DNA of 64,000 nucleotides from Ruminococcus sp. (lineage in GTDB: Bacteria > Bacillota > Clostridia > Oscillospirales > Ruminococcaceae), in NCBI GenBank assembly GCA_021199375.1, contig JAJQIB010000026.1:31946-95945 (forward strand), written 5' to 3'. The notes under the pieces were generated by a model that had not been told where the DNA came from, ran no database searches, and saw nothing but the letters and a program-made list of their open reading frames with translations. Of this stretch, positions 8,384 through 18,350 are shown piece by piece; the stretch's first letter is position 1; every line of letters starts with the position of its first letter. The translations under genes were made by a program, and so were the position numbers.

Positions 8384-9243
8384 AAATAAAAATTGCAGCA
8401 CGTGGTTCTTCGCTTTCACTTAAGCAGTGTGAACTGGTCAAAAATGCTCTTGAGTCCGTTTTTTTGGACATAAATTTCGAGCAAAAAACTATCGTTTCAG
8501 CTGGCGATAGGGATCAAAAAACCTCACTTTCAAGCTTTAACACTCAAGGGATTTTCGTAAAAGGTGTAGAAGAGGCACTTTTAAGAGAAGAGGCAGATAT
8601 AGCCGTTCACAGCGCAAAGGATTTACCTCTTAAGCTTGCAGATGGAGCTGAAATTTGCGCAGTGCTTCCAAGAGGTGACTGTCGTGACGCACTAGTAACC
8701 CTTTCCGACCTTGAGCCAACACCAAATGATTTATTTTCAGTCGGCACAGGCTCCTTGCGCAGAATGCGTGAGCTTTCAAGGCTCTACCCCTTTGCCTCCT
8801 TCGGTGACATACGCGGCAATATTGACACAAGAATACAAAAGCTTCGTGATAAAGAGTTTGATGGAATAATTCTTGCAGCTGCAGGACTAGAGCGTTTAGG
8901 AATCAGCGAAAATGACGGGCTAAGAATCAAAAGCTTTGACCCTGACGAATTTTTGCCAGCCCCATGCCAGGGAATAATTGCAATCGAGGCGAGAAGCGAC
9001 AGCGAGGCTTGCAGGCTTTTGCGACAAATTGATGACGCTAAAACTCACATAATATTTGACACCGAAAGGTATTTGCTATCCTTACTTGATGCCGACTGCT
9101 CTAAGCCTATCGGGGTACACACTACAATAAATGAGGACAAAATCGCAATGACAATAACAACTGACGGATTTAATCGAGCCTTTGGTGAAGAACGAATTGA
9201 AAACCGCCTGAAGCTGGCAGAGAGATTGGTAGGACAGCTATGA
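8380..9243 (+). CDS. hemC: Hydroxymethylbilane synthase (porphobilinogen deaminase)
   Basis: A 287-residue enzyme that polymerises four porphobilinogens into hydroxymethylbilane. Visible: ARGSSLSLKQ at the start, IFVKGVEEALL, DIAVHSAKDLPLKL, GTGSLRRMREL, FGDIRGNIDTRIQKL, and FLPAPCQGIIAIEAR. The dipyrromethane-binding cysteine is most likely the one in LLDADCSKPIGVHT (~residue 238). The C-terminal domain is shorter than in E. coli. Overlaps its neighbours at ATGA junctions. Confidence 0.94.
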   Translation: MKIKIAARGSSLSLKQCELVKNALESVFLDINFEQKTIVSAGDRDQKTSLSSFNTQGIFVKGVEEALLREEADIAVHSAKDLPLKLADGAEICAVLPRGDCRDALVTLSDLEPTPNDLFSVGTGSLRRMRELSRLYPFASFGDIRGNIDTRIQKLRDKEFDGIILAAAGLERLGISENDGLRIKSFDPDEFLPAPCQGIIAIEARSDSEACRLLRQIDDAKTHIIFDTERYLLSLLDADCSKPIGVHTTINEDKIAMTITTDGFNRAFGEERIENRLKLAERLVGQL

Positions 9244-10727
9244 GTTTAAATGGAAAGGTATCGCTTGTAGGTGCCGGATGCGGAGATTATGACCTAATAA
9301 CGGTGCGTGGAATGCGGCTTTTAAGCGAATGCGATGTGGTAATTTATGATGCTCTTATCGACACAAGACTTTTATCCTTCGCAAAAAATGCCGAAAAAAT
9401 CAACGTAGGCAAGCGTGCCGGAAAACACAGCGAGACGCAAGAGGAAATAAATAGCTTATTAATAAAAAAAGCAAAAGAGGGAAAAAGGGTAGTGCGTCTT
9501 AAGGGCGGAGATCCATTTGTTTTCGGACGTGGCTCTGAAGAAGCAATAGCGTTAATGAAAGCTAACATTGAATTTGAAGCTGTGCCCGGAATATCTTCAG
9601 CAATCGCTGCTGCTGAGGCTGCGGGAATACCAGTCACGCACAGAAATTTAAGCAGATCCTTTGAAGTAATCACAGCAAGCACCTCACAAGAGGAATTTAC
9701 GCCAAATTTTTTTAGACTTGCAAGCAGTGACGGCACACTTATTTTTATGATGGGACTAAAAAAGATTTCGGAAATTGCAAACAAGCTCATATTAAACGGA
9801 ATGGATAAAAACACTCCATCTGCTGTCATTTCAAATGGCGCTACATCAAGACAAAAGACTGTTCGTTCACCTCTTTGTGATATAGAAAAAGCACTTGAAA
9901 AAAATAAGCCTGAAGCTCCTGCAATTTTTGTTGTCGGAAAAACCGCTGAGCTAAATCTAAAAATGCAAGCGCAAAAGAAATTAACGGGAGTAAGCATTTG
10001 TGTAGTGGGAACTCAGAGTATTGTAAAGCGATTGTCAATACTGCTTGAGGAGGATGGAGCAATGGTTTTTTCCCTTCCATGCCTTGAGATTATAAAAAAG
10101 CAGGATTCAGCTAAACTAAAAGCAGCTCTGCAAGAAATCGAAGAGTTTGGATGCATTGCATTTACAAGCGCAAACGGAGTAGATGTATTTTTTGAAGCAC
10201 TTGCAAAAGAAAATATAGATTTGCGAAAGCTAAACGGTAAAAAAATTGCAGCTATCGGAAATGGCACAGCTAAAGCAATAAGGAAGTATGGAATAATTGC
10301 CGACATTGTGCCTAATACGCACACATCAAAGGATTTAGCTAATCTTTTATGTGAGCTATTTGACAAAAATGAAAAAATACTTATCGCAAGAGCCGAGGAT
10401 GGCTCAGAAGAACTGACCAAAATTTTGGACAGCAATAAAATGTGCTATGAGGATATTAAAATATATGAAGCTCGTATTCTAAAGCTAAATCCGCCCGATA
10501 ATTGTGATTATTATGTCTTTTCAAGTGCAAAAGGAGTTAGAGCATTTTTTGAAATAGGCGGTAAAATCGATGAAAATTCCGATGTGATCTGTATTGGCTG
10601 CTCTACACAAAAGGAGCTTGAAAAGCATGGAGCTAAAAACATTAAAGCAGCAAAACATTCATCAATAGAAAGCATTGAAAGCACTATACTTTTAAAAGAA
10701 GGGAAAGAGAAGGATGCAAAGATTTAG
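9240..10727 (+). CDS. cobA-hemD: Uroporphyrinogen-III methyltransferase / uroporphyrinogen-III synthase fusion
   Basis: A 495-residue fusion. The first half (~1-245) is an S-adenosylmethionine-dependent methylase making precorrin-2: [58 protein letters not shown]. The second half (~250-490) is uroporphyrinogen-III synthase, which closes and inverts the ring of hydroxymethylbilane: [28 protein letters not shown] and [16 protein letters not shown]. The fusion is common in Clostridia. Fusing ring closure to methylation pushes flux toward siroheme or cobamide rather than heme. Confidence 0.92.
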   Translation: MSLNGKVSLVGAGCGDYDLITVRGMRLLSECDVVIYDALIDTRLLSFAKNAEKINVGKRAGKHSETQEEINSLLIKKAKEGKRVVRLKGGDPFVFGRGSEEAIALMKANIEFEAVPGISSAIAAAEAAGIPVTHRNLSRSFEVITASTSQEEFTPNFFRLASSDGTLIFMMGLKKISEIANKLILNGMDKNTPSAVISNGATSRQKTVRSPLCDIEKALEKNKPEAPAIFVVGKTAELNLKMQAQKKLTGVSICVVGTQSIVKRLSILLEEDGAMVFSLPCLEIIKKQDSAKLKAALQEIEEFGCIAFTSANGVDVFFEALAKENIDLRKLNGKKIAAIGNGTAKAIRKYGIIADIVPNTHTSKDLANLLCELFDKNEKILIARAEDGSEELTKILDSNKMCYEDIKIYEARILKLNPPDNCDYYVFSSAKGVRAFFEIGGKIDENSDVICIGCSTQKELEKHGAKNIKAAKHSSIESIESTILLKEGKEKDAKI

Positions 10728-11682
10728 AAGACTTAGAACAAACGAAGCAATGAGAAAAATGGTAAGAGAAACAAGGCTTTGTAAAAGCGAGCTTATTTAT
10801 CCTATTTTTATTTCAGAAAATATAAGTAAACCTACTATAATTGAATCAATGCCCGGAATATTTCAGTATCCTATTAAGGACTTATATGAGCTTATTAAAC
10901 AGGTTTCTGATAGCGGTATTTCAGGAGTTTTAATTTTTGGCATACCAAAAGAAAAGGACGAGCAAGCATCAAGTGCTTATGATGATAACGGCATAACCCA
11001 GCAGGCGATAAGATACATCAAATCCGAATTTCCACATCTGCTAGTAATTGCCGACGTTTGCTTATGTGAATACACATCTCATGGACATTGCGGAGTAGTA
11101 AAAGACGGCATTATTCTAAACGATCCAACGCTGCCACTTCTTTGCAAAATGGCTGTCAGCATGGCTAAAGCCGGAGCGGATATAATTGCGCCCTCTGATA
11201 TGATGGACGGACGTGTTGCGGCTATTCGCAGCTCTCTCGATGAAAACGGATTTTTATACACACCTATCATGTCATATAGTGCAAAATTCGCATCCGTATA
11301 TTACACACCTTTTAGAGATGCAGCCCAGTCCGCTCCCGCCTTCGGCGATAGAAAGACCTATCAGATGGATCCTGCAAATGCAAAGGAAGCGCTAAGAGAA
11401 ATTGCTGATGACATTGAAGAAGGTGCCGATATAGTTATGGTAAAGCCCGCACTGCCCTATCTTGACATTATTCACGCGGCATCCAAGCGCTACGATTTAC
11501 CTATTGCCGCCTACAACGTCAGTGGAGAATACTCGATGGTTAAAGCAGCCTCTCAGCTAGGCTGGATTGACGAGAAGCGTGTAGTTATGGAAAACCTGAC
11601 CTCAATAAAAAGAGCGGGAGCAAATATAATCATAACCTATCACGCACTTGATGCGGCAAAATGGATTGACAAGGAGAATTAA
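10714..11682 (+). CDS. hemB: Delta-aminolevulinic acid dehydratase
   Basis: A 322-residue porphobilinogen synthase condensing two 5-aminolevulinates. The zinc-binding cysteines are visible in [14 protein letters not shown] (~residue 118), and the two active-site lysines in [12 protein letters not shown] and [11 protein letters not shown]. It is of the Zn type because all three cysteines are kept. The start overlaps the preceding fusion gene by 14 bases, with a GAGAAGG ribosome site inside that gene. Confidence 0.95.
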   Translation: MQRFRRLRTNEAMRKMVRETRLCKSELIYPIFISENISKPTIIESMPGIFQYPIKDLYELIKQVSDSGISGVLIFGIPKEKDEQASSAYDDNGITQQAIRYIKSEFPHLLVIADVCLCEYTSHGHCGVVKDGIILNDPTLPLLCKMAVSMAKAGADIIAPSDMMDGRVAAIRSSLDENGFLYTPIMSYSAKFASVYYTPFRDAAQSAPAFGDRKTYQMDPANAKEALREIADDIEEGADIVMVKPALPYLDIIHAASKRYDLPIAAYNVSGEYSMVKAASQLGWIDEKRVVMENLTSIKRAGANIIITYHALDAAKWIDKEN

Positions 11683-11683
11683 A

Positions 11684-12946
11684 ATGATAAGCACAGATAA
11701 ATCCAATGAGCTTTATAAAAAAGCCTGTAAATTTATGCCCGCCGGTGTCAACAGTCCCGTGCGTGCCTTCAAATCAATTGATAGAAATCCTATTTTCATA
11801 GACCACGCAAAGGGCTCGAAAATCTACGATGTTGACGGCAACGAATATATCGATTATGTTTGCTCATGGGGACCTAACATCCTAGGTCACGCTTGTGACG
11901 AGGTGCTTGAGGCTGTAATTTCCTCCGCCCAAAAGGGCTTGACGTTTGGAGCATGTCATGAGGGAGAAATTGAGCTTGCCGAGCTTATCCAAAAGCATTT
12001 TCCGTCAATAAAAAAATTGCGCCTTGTAAATTCAGGAACTGAAGCGGTAATGAGTGCAATCCGAGCCGCTCGAGGATTTACAGGACGTGATAAAATACTG
12101 AAATTTGAAGGCTGCTACCACGGACATTCAGACGGACTTCTTGTAAAAGCGGGATCTGGTCTAATGACAAATTCAATGCCAAGCAGCAGCGGAGTACCTG
12201 TCGGCTACACTGAAAATACACTCCTTGCAGGATTTAACGATATAAGTGAGGTTGAACAAGCTTTCATTCGTCACGGCAAAGAAATCGCTTGCATAATAGT
12301 CGAGCCCGTTGCCGCTAATATGGGAGTTGTGCCGCCCGAAAAAGGCTTTTTAGAGCGTTTAAGAGAATTGGCGGACGAATATGAATGCCTTCTCATTTTC
12401 GATGAGGTCATAACCGGATTTCGCCTATCAATTGGCGGAGCGCAGCAGCTTTACGGTGTCACTCCGGATTTAACTACGCTCGGCAAAATTGTCGGAGGAG
12501 GAATGCCGCTTGCAGCATATGGCGGACGTGAGGATGTCATGAATACGGTCGCTCCTCTAGGCTCGGTATACCAGGCAGGAACCCTTTCGGGTAATCCCGT
12601 TGCTGTTTCAGCTGGAATTGCCACCATTAAAGCACTCGAAAAGGATAATAGCATTTATGATGAGCTTGAGCGTAAGTCTAAAAAAATAGAAGATGCGATG
12701 ACCTTAATTGGATTAAATGTAAATCGTGTAGGCTCGCTTATAACTCCCTTTTTCACCGAGCGACATGTCAAAAGCTTTGATGATGCATCCCTTTGCAATA
12801 CTGCCGAGTTTGCACACTTTTGCCGCTACCTGCTCGACAACGGAATTTATAGCGCACCCTCTCAATTTGAAGCAATGTTTGTATCCCTCGCTCATAGTGA
12901 TAAGGACATCGAGTACACCTGTGACGTAATTTCTAAATTTCACTAA
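11684..12946 (+). CDS. hemL: Glutamate-1-semialdehyde 2,1-aminomutase
   Basis: A 420-residue PLP enzyme making 5-aminolevulinate from glutamate-1-semialdehyde. Motifs: FMPAGVNSPVRAFK, RLVNSGTEAVMSAIR, CYHGHSDGLLVKAGSG, LIFDEVITGFR, and the PLP lysine in TTLGKIVGGGMPLAAYGG, then GTLSGNPVA. The start at MISTDKSNE follows AAGGAG by an ideal gap; a longer in-frame start inside hemB is rejected. Last gene of the operon, followed by a terminator. Confidence 0.95.
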   Translation: MISTDKSNELYKKACKFMPAGVNSPVRAFKSIDRNPIFIDHAKGSKIYDVDGNEYIDYVCSWGPNILGHACDEVLEAVISSAQKGLTFGACHEGEIELAELIQKHFPSIKKLRLVNSGTEAVMSAIRAARGFTGRDKILKFEGCYHGHSDGLLVKAGSGLMTNSMPSSSGVPVGYTENTLLAGFNDISEVEQAFIRHGKEIACIIVEPVAANMGVVPPEKGFLERLRELADEYECLLIFDEVITGFRLSIGGAQQLYGVTPDLTTLGKIVGGGMPLAAYGGREDVMNTVAPLGSVYQAGTLSGNPVAVSAGIATIKALEKDNSIYDELERKSKKIEDAMTLIGLNVNRVGSLITPFFTERHVKSFDDASLCNTAEFAHFCRYLLDNGIYSAPSQFEAMFVSLAHSDKDIEYTCDVISKFH

Positions 12947-12962
12947 CCAGACCCTTAACGAT

Positions 12963-13005
12963 AAAAAGACTGCCGCCATGCAATAGCAAAGCCGCAGTCT
13001 TTTTT
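12963..13005. terminator. Bidirectional terminator between hemL and the sulfur operon
   Basis: Stem AAAGACTGC / GCAGTCTTT flanked by an A run on the left and a T run on the right, so it can end both converging operons. Confidence 0.85.
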
Positions 13006-13018
13006 AATCTATGGATTT

Positions 13019-14518
13019 TTACTTGCCTTCCAGGTCGCTCTTGTTTACGCTTGCAACGCAAAAATCTATTCTTTCATTTTTATCATCCTTTGCGCCGCCG
13101 GCACCCGTCATTCCTACATTTTTGTTGGGATCTATTCCGTCAACTGCTGTCACCTCGCCTGTGCCATCGCCATTTGATGCGCCAGGTACTCTAAATGTAG
13201 CTACATCAATCGGTTCAATTGATACCTCTTCAGGTTTTTCAAGCTGTGGAATCCACTCGTAGGGAACACGATATGCACGATAAACCATGTTGTTGCTAAA
13301 CCTTCCTCCAATGTGGTTAAAGTAAGGATTTATATATTCCCACACAATCTCATGGTCAGGTGTAACCTCAATCAAGCGTCCGTCCGAGCCTTCTGTAATA
13401 AGCGTGTTGCCGTTTGGAAGACGCTGAGCCGCGCTAATGTATGAGCTGTAGAACTTTGAAGCATCGCTAAAAAGCAGATGTCCCGCCTCAAGAGGTGTAT
13501 ACTGCCAGGTAATTTCAAGCGTCACGGGATTAAACTGCAGCACTCTCGAGTAGTCACGGTGAGCATTGTTTACGCCCGTCACTGATGATGGATTCGGAAC
13601 ACCATAGCCACCTTCGCCACCGTTATCAAAAACAAGCAGGTCGCCCTCTCCAGGTAAGCCCTTAGGAATCATATGCAAATGGTGCTGACCGATTATCCAA
13701 CCCAACCTTCTTGTAGCCTCACTTTCGTTAAAGTCAGGACCTAACCTCCATACTATCTTACCCGTTTCACGACTAATAATAGCTAGTATATTAGAGTTTC
13801 TTGCATCAAAAATTATATTGTCAGGGTTAAACCTCTCATCGCCCGCATCATACCACTTGTTTTCACCGAGCGTGGCAAAATTGTTTATATGCATCCAGTC
13901 TCCGCCTGCGTCACCATGAAGTCCGGGATTTCGGGATAGTGTGTTCTTCGCCGCTTCGTCAAATCCAAGCTCATCAAAATGATCGCTTGCTCTCCAGCTC
14001 CAAAGAATATTTCCATCCCAATCTACCTCAATAATCTTATCATCAATAAGACGCTTGTCGGAAATATCATGATTATAAAGATTCTCATGCGTTAATATTA
14101 GCGTCTTACCGCTATCGGTTTTAGGCTCACCACCCGGATAATAATATCCAACCGTGTTTCCCTCACGCTGAAAATCGTGATGCTGTCTTGCCATGAATCT
14201 TGGCTCTTCACCATTATCTGCCACAAGCTCAGTTTTGTCAAACTTCCAAACTATATGACCGTCCCAGTCCACCTGAATCAAATCCAGCTCGTCCTGATAA
14301 CCCGCCTTAGCCGTGCGTCTGCCGCTTGAGCCAAACACATATCCGCCTGGTAAAATCTTGTTCGGAAAGCCTCCCAAGCCTGCCCAAAGCTTAACCTCAT
14401 TGCCGTTCATGTCGATAAGCAGCGCACCCTTAGTAGACGGATAAATCGTATAACCGCTGTACGCCTTGTCCTTGTTGTAAATTGTCGTTCCCGTAGGAAA
14501 AATGCTAGGATATCCCAT
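13019..14518 (-). CDS. Arylsulfotransferase (ASST)-family protein, paralogue 1
   Basis: A 499-residue predicted beta-propeller of the aryl-sulfate sulfotransferase family, which moves sulfate between aryl sulfates and phenols without PAPS through a sulfated histidine. Repeating blade signatures are visible: GALLIDMNGNEVK, IIEVDWDGNILWSW, GKIVWRLGPDF, SAAQRLPNGNTLITEGSDG, and a conserved GQHHLHMIPKGLPGEGD that may hold active-site histidines. There is no signal peptide, unlike the periplasmic E. coli enzyme, so it should be cytosolic. It follows its paralogue by a single base (TAA-c-ATG). A ~60-residue C-terminal extension ends in a charged tail. Substrate is unknown; context suggests organosulfur use. 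Confidence 0.8.
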   Translation of the reverse strand: MGYPSIFPTGTTIYNKDKAYSGYTIYPSTKGALLIDMNGNEVKLWAGLGGFPNKILPGGYVFGSSGRRTAKAGYQDELDLIQVDWDGHIVWKFDKTELVADNGEEPRFMARQHHDFQREGNTVGYYYPGGEPKTDSGKTLILTHENLYNHDISDKRLIDDKIIEVDWDGNILWSWRASDHFDELGFDEAAKNTLSRNPGLHGDAGGDWMHINNFATLGENKWYDAGDERFNPDNIIFDARNSNILAIISRETGKIVWRLGPDFNESEATRRLGWIIGQHHLHMIPKGLPGEGDLLVFDNGGEGGYGVPNPSSVTGVNNAHRDYSRVLQFNPVTLEITWQYTPLEAGHLLFSDASKFYSSYISAAQRLPNGNTLITEGSDGRLIEVTPDHEIVWEYINPYFNHIGGRFSNNMVYRAYRVPYEWIPQLEKPEEVSIEPIDVATFRVPGASNGDGTGEVTAVDGIDPNKNVGMTGAGGAKDDKNERIDFCVASVNKSDLEGK

Positions 14519-14519
14519 G

Positions 14520-15902
14520 TTACTTTACCTCCGTTATTTCGCCCTTTCCAATTATGCTAACTGTTCCAGGCACTCTAAAAGTTTCTAAATCTACTGGTTT
14601 AATATCAATCTCTTCAGGCTTCAAAAGCTGTGGAATCCACTCATAGGGAACTCTGTAAGCTCTAAAAAGATAATTGATTCGTTTTGTTTTGTCCCTAAAA
14701 TGCGGCTCAAAGTAGGGGTTTATATATTCCCATACTATTTCATGCTCCGCTGTGACTTCAAATACTCTTCCATCCGAACCCTCAGTAATAAGCGTGTTGC
14801 CGTTTGGAAGTCGCTGTGCAGAGCTTACGTATGCACTATAGAATTTTGTGGGATCAGTAAATAAATCAAACCCAGCCTCCTGAGGTGTATACTGCCAGGT
14901 TATTTCAAGGGTTACGGGATTAAATTGCAAAACCCTTGAATAGTTTCTCTGATAATGATTTATTCCCGTTTCTGAAGTCACTGTCCTTTCACCGTATCCG
15001 GATGCTCCTCCGTTGTCAAAAACAAGGATATCACCCTCTCCGGGAAGTCCTTTCTGGATAAGATGCAGATGATGCTGTCCCATAATCTGTCCCAGCTTTT
15101 TGTCGACTCCATTTTCGCTAAAATCAGGTCCTAATCTCCATACGATTTTACCTGTTTTCTTTTCGATAATGCCAAGAATATTAGCCTGTCTTGCATCAAA
15201 AAGTAGGTTTTCAGGATTAAAACGTTCATCTCCGTTATCATACCACTTGTTTTCGCCTAAAATTGAAATGTTGTTAAATGTAAGCCAGTCGTGTCGCCCA
15301 CTGCCAGTTCCTGGCGTACGATAAATTACACTCTTTGCCACCTCATCAAAGCCAAGCTCATCAAAGTGATCTGATGCTCTCCAGCTCCAAACAATGTTGC
15401 CATCCCAATCAATCTCAATAATCCTTTCATCAGTAATTGTATGAGGCGAAATGTTCGGATTATTAATTTTCTCGTGGGTAATAAGAATTGTATTTTCGCC
15501 CAAGGCTTTAGGCTGACTATTCGGCGAAAAATATCCACTCGGCAAGCCTACTCTTTGCCAATCATGCGATTGCAGTGCGACATATTTCTCACCATCATCC
15601 GTTTGGATTTTTATATTTTTATCAAATTTCCATACAACATTTCCTTCCCAATCCACCTGTATGAGGTCAGCACGCTCAAGATATTCAAGCTTATCCCTGT
15701 ACTTATCTGATGATGTTACAAGATAGCCACCTGGAAGTATCCTGTCAGGAAAGCCAAGCGTTTTTGTCCACGTTTTGACCTCTCTGCCGTTCATATCAAT
15801 AAGCTGTGCACCCTTTGCACTGTGAAAGATTGTGTAACCACCATATGCTTTGCTTTGGTTATAAAGGGTAACCCCTGTCGGGAAAATTGTCGGATAACCC
15901 AT
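14520..15902 (-). CDS. Arylsulfotransferase (ASST)-family protein, paralogue 2
   Basis: A 460-residue paralogue of the next gene, collinear throughout: GAQLIDMNGREVK, IIEIDWDGNIVWSWRASDHF, GKIVWRLGPDFS, GQHHLHLIQKGLPGEGD, and SSAQRLPNGNTLITEGSDG all recur. No signal peptide or membrane segment is seen, so it is predicted cytosolic. The pair is probably a tandem duplication with diverged loops, possibly for different sulfate esters or as a heteromer. It lies in the same run as a LeuD-like protein and an ABC importer, on the strand facing the siroheme operon. Confidence 0.8.
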   Translation of the reverse strand: MGYPTIFPTGVTLYNQSKAYGGYTIFHSAKGAQLIDMNGREVKTWTKTLGFPDRILPGGYLVTSSDKYRDKLEYLERADLIQVDWEGNVVWKFDKNIKIQTDDGEKYVALQSHDWQRVGLPSGYFSPNSQPKALGENTILITHEKINNPNISPHTITDERIIEIDWDGNIVWSWRASDHFDELGFDEVAKSVIYRTPGTGSGRHDWLTFNNISILGENKWYDNGDERFNPENLLFDARQANILGIIEKKTGKIVWRLGPDFSENGVDKKLGQIMGQHHLHLIQKGLPGEGDILVFDNGGASGYGERTVTSETGINHYQRNYSRVLQFNPVTLEITWQYTPQEAGFDLFTDPTKFYSAYVSSAQRLPNGNTLITEGSDGRVFEVTAEHEIVWEYINPYFEPHFRDKTKRINYLFRAYRVPYEWIPQLLKPEEIDIKPVDLETFRVPGTVSIIGKGEITEVK

Positions 15903-15924
15903 AATTAAATCCCTCCTAACCTTT

Positions 15925-16455
15925 TTAAAATGTTACCTTTATCTCCTCAATTCTGTCAGAAAATACTCTATGCGACAAAATGCTGTCACGATTTTCTAAG
16001 CTTCTAATAAGTATAAGACTGCCATTTTCGATTGCCTCATCCGTCACAAGCGGAAGTATTCCGTTATCGACTAGTATCTTTTTGCTCACATCGTCATAGC
16101 CCCTTGCTAGTATTGCCGTGCTTCCTGCCGCTATCAAAAATTCGGCAGTGTCTCGAGCTATGCCTGTGATTTTGTAATCAACACTCAAAACTGCAGAAAG
16201 AACAACATTTCTTATTCTAAATCCATCAAACGTTCTTTTAAGAAAATCTACTCTATCTTTAAGATGCTTTAGATTTACAATCGGGCAGCTGTCAGTCTGT
16301 GCAGCAAGCTCACCAAGCTTATATGGTTTTGCCTTTTGCTCAAATTTCCTTCTCTCCTCGTCAGTTTCAGGCAGCTTGTCAGACACAACATAAAGTGCTG
16401 TATCCGACAAAAAATCACGCCTGCTGTAGGAAAGCTCTCCGTATTTGTATTCCAT
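15925..16455 (-). CDS. LeuD/aconitase-swivel-like protein of unknown role
   Basis: A 176-residue protein. The C-terminal half (AARGYDDVSK-like helix, then ILVDNGILPLVTDEAIENGSLI) resembles the swivelling domain of 3-isopropylmalate dehydratase small subunit and aconitase, but the match is partial and the large iron-sulfur subunit is not encoded nearby. The N-terminal ~60 residues are charged and unrecognised. It sits between the importer and the two ASST-like genes with short gaps, so it probably belongs to the same organosulfur function. The assignment is tentative. Confidence 0.5.
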   Translation of the reverse strand: MEYKYGELSYSRRDFLSDTALYVVSDKLPETDEERRKFEQKAKPYKLGELAAQTDSCPIVNLKHLKDRVDFLKRTFDGFRIRNVVLSAVLSVDYKITGIARDTAEFLIAAGSTAILARGYDDVSKKILVDNGILPLVTDEAIENGSLILIRSLENRDSILSHRVFSDRIEEIKVTF

Positions 16456-16475
16456 TTTCCTATACAGTACTCCCT

Positions 16476-17525
16476 TTATGAAAGCTCAACCGTAATTCTG
16501 TCGCTGTCCTCACCGAATGCTGCCTCTGCTGCCGATAGATCGATAAAATCACGTACATCGTACTCGGTATCGTATTTTCCATTTTCGAGTGCCCATGCTG
16601 AAACAGCCTCAAGCTTTTGCGCACCCTCCTCCGTAAATCCAAAATTAAACTGAAGATTATTCCAGTTAGACTTAAAATCGTCCTCCTCTATGCCAAACTT
16701 CGTTGATATGTCAGGAGCAACCTCATCAAGATGATCCGATATGTAGTCTACACTCTCAACAACTGCATTTAAATAATCTCCAAGAAGCTCGGTGTTGTCA
16801 TCAAGAAAATCTGTTGTAGTCATAAGGTAGCTTCTCGTAGAAATGCCAATTTCCTGTGAAGTCGCAGCTAGTACCATTCCGTATTCCTCGTAACGCTCAG
16901 CAGTTGCTCCGCTTGCAACCACTGCTCCTACCTCACCCTTGCTTACCAAGGATAAAGATGTAGACTGATCTGTCGAGTTTATGTTTGCCACCTTGGCAGG
17001 ATCTAACCCAACATAAGTTAGCGCCTGCCAATTCTGATATTCCGAAACAGTTCCTATATTTGTAATTATTCCCTCGCTGTCGTAAAGCCCTTCAAGATTA
17101 TCGGCATATTCCTCCGCTACATAAAGACCTCCCGAATTATCTCCGCCTCCAGCGCCTCCACCTGTAAGCTCAGAAAACGCAACTATATTTGTATCCTCAA
17201 GCGTGTTGCCTATACGGTTTACAAGTGCAAAGTCCGCCAAAAGTCCTGTATCTGCAGTGCCGTTTTGAACAGCGTCCATCGTGTTTATTCCAGCCGCATA
17301 CTCCGCAGTCGAAAGCTCAATTCCATACTTTTCAAAAATCCCTTGTTCAGCGCCTATATATGTAGCATACTGATCTGCCTGTCCTGTCATGATTGCCACC
17401 CTAAGCGTTCTTAGCTCGGTGCCATCCTCAGCTGTACTGCCGTCATCGCTGTCACCGCATCCGACAAATGCTGTAAGTGAAAGTGTCGATGCCGCAAAAA
17501 CCGCTAATAATTTCTTTATTTTCAT
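16476..17525 (-). CDS. ABC transporter substrate-binding lipoprotein (SsuA/TauA/NrtA type)
   Basis: A 349-residue exported solute-binding protein. The signal peptide ends in a lipobox (LTAFVGC) with acylated Cys23, then an Asp/Ser linker. The body has the SsuA/NrtA pattern: LRVAIMTGQADQYATYIGAEQGIFEKYGIELS, then AVQNGTADTGLLADFA. Related proteins bind aliphatic sulfonates, taurine, nitrate or thiamine precursors. Its position with a permease and ATPase next to ASST-like and sulfite-reductase genes favours a sulfonate or sulfate ester. A Gly-rich loop (GGGAGGGDNSGG, ~residue 122) is unusual for the family. Confidence 0.82.
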   Translation of the reverse strand: MKIKKLLAVFAASTLSLTAFVGCGDSDDGSTAEDGTELRTLRVAIMTGQADQYATYIGAEQGIFEKYGIELSTAEYAAGINTMDAVQNGTADTGLLADFALVNRIGNTLEDTNIVAFSELTGGGAGGGDNSGGLYVAEEYADNLEGLYDSEGIITNIGTVSEYQNWQALTYVGLDPAKVANINSTDQSTSLSLVSKGEVGAVVASGATAERYEEYGMVLAATSQEIGISTRSYLMTTTDFLDDNTELLGDYLNAVVESVDYISDHLDEVAPDISTKFGIEEDDFKSNWNNLQFNFGFTEEGAQKLEAVSAWALENGKYDTEYDVRDFIDLSAAEAAFGEDSDRITVELS

Positions 17526-17541
17526 TTAAATCAACTCCTAA

Positions 17542-18336
17542 TTATTTAAGTCCATAATGACTAAGCTTTTTTCTGCCTATAAATTGTAATAATCTGTCCG
17601 ATATAAATCCCGTTAGCGCAAGCGTAACAATTCCAGCAAAAGCCCAGCTTGTTTTGTAGTAAAGCTTTGAGCTTTGAATTAAGTATCCAAGTCCGTCACT
17701 TCCAACTAACATCTCGGCTGCAATAACGCAGATTATAGACGAGCTAAGTCCTAAACGTATTCCTGTAAATATATTCGCCACTGATGAGGGTAAAACTACT
17801 GTAAAAAACACTCTCGCTCTCTTAGCACCCATACATGATGCCGCCTCAATAAGCGACTGATCTGTAGATACAACACCCGCAATCGTGTTTACAAAAATAG
17901 AAAAGAAGGACGAATAAAATATGAGCGCCACCTTAGACTCCTCGCCAACGCCAAACCACATCAAAAAAAGTGTAGTTAGCGCAATTGCAGGTACAAACCT
18001 AAAAAAGCTCAAAATAGGATCTATCAGATATTTCACAGGCTTAAAGCTTCCGACCAAAAGTCCTAGCGGAACACCAAAAACAACTGCTAATGCCCAACCC
18101 TTTGCTACTCTCGATATACTCGCCACAAAGTCCGCCCAAAGTGTACCATCCTTGATTAGTAGCACAAGACTATCTATCGTTTCATACGGCGAGGGCAAAA
18201 AGTATTCGTCATATGCAAGCGACCCTAATCCCCAAACAACTAAAATTATAGCCCACGAAATTACGCCGCATTTTAAAATCCTTCTTCCCAAATCTTTAGA
18301 AGATTTGGTTCTTTTTTTATTTTCATTATCAGCCAT
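17542..18336 (-). CDS. ABC transporter permease (SsuC/TauC type)
   Basis: A 264-residue inner-membrane permease with about six hydrophobic segments. The cytoplasmic EAA loop that docks the ATPase is visible as EAASCMGAKRARVFFTVVLPSSVANIFTGIRLGLS, matching the sulfonate/nitrate/taurine permease family. It lies between the solute-binding protein and the ATPase with 14-16-base gaps, so all three form one importer. The N-terminus is a Lys-rich cytosolic tail. Confidence 0.87.
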   Translation of the reverse strand: MADNENKKRTKSSKDLGRRILKCGVISWAIILVVWGLGSLAYDEYFLPSPYETIDSLVLLIKDGTLWADFVASISRVAKGWALAVVFGVPLGLLVGSFKPVKYLIDPILSFFRFVPAIALTTLFLMWFGVGEESKVALIFYSSFFSIFVNTIAGVVSTDQSLIEAASCMGAKRARVFFTVVLPSSVANIFTGIRLGLSSSIICVIAAEMLVGSDGLGYLIQSSKLYYKTSWAFAGIVTLALTGFISDRLLQFIGRKKLSHYGLK

Positions 18337-18350
18337 GCTGAATGCCTCCT

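Noticed and set aside
6642..12946. Heme biosynthesis operon
   Set aside because: No hemE, hemN/hemF or hemH type genes; the Met8-like and CobA-HemD proteins direct it to siroheme (or cobamide) instead.
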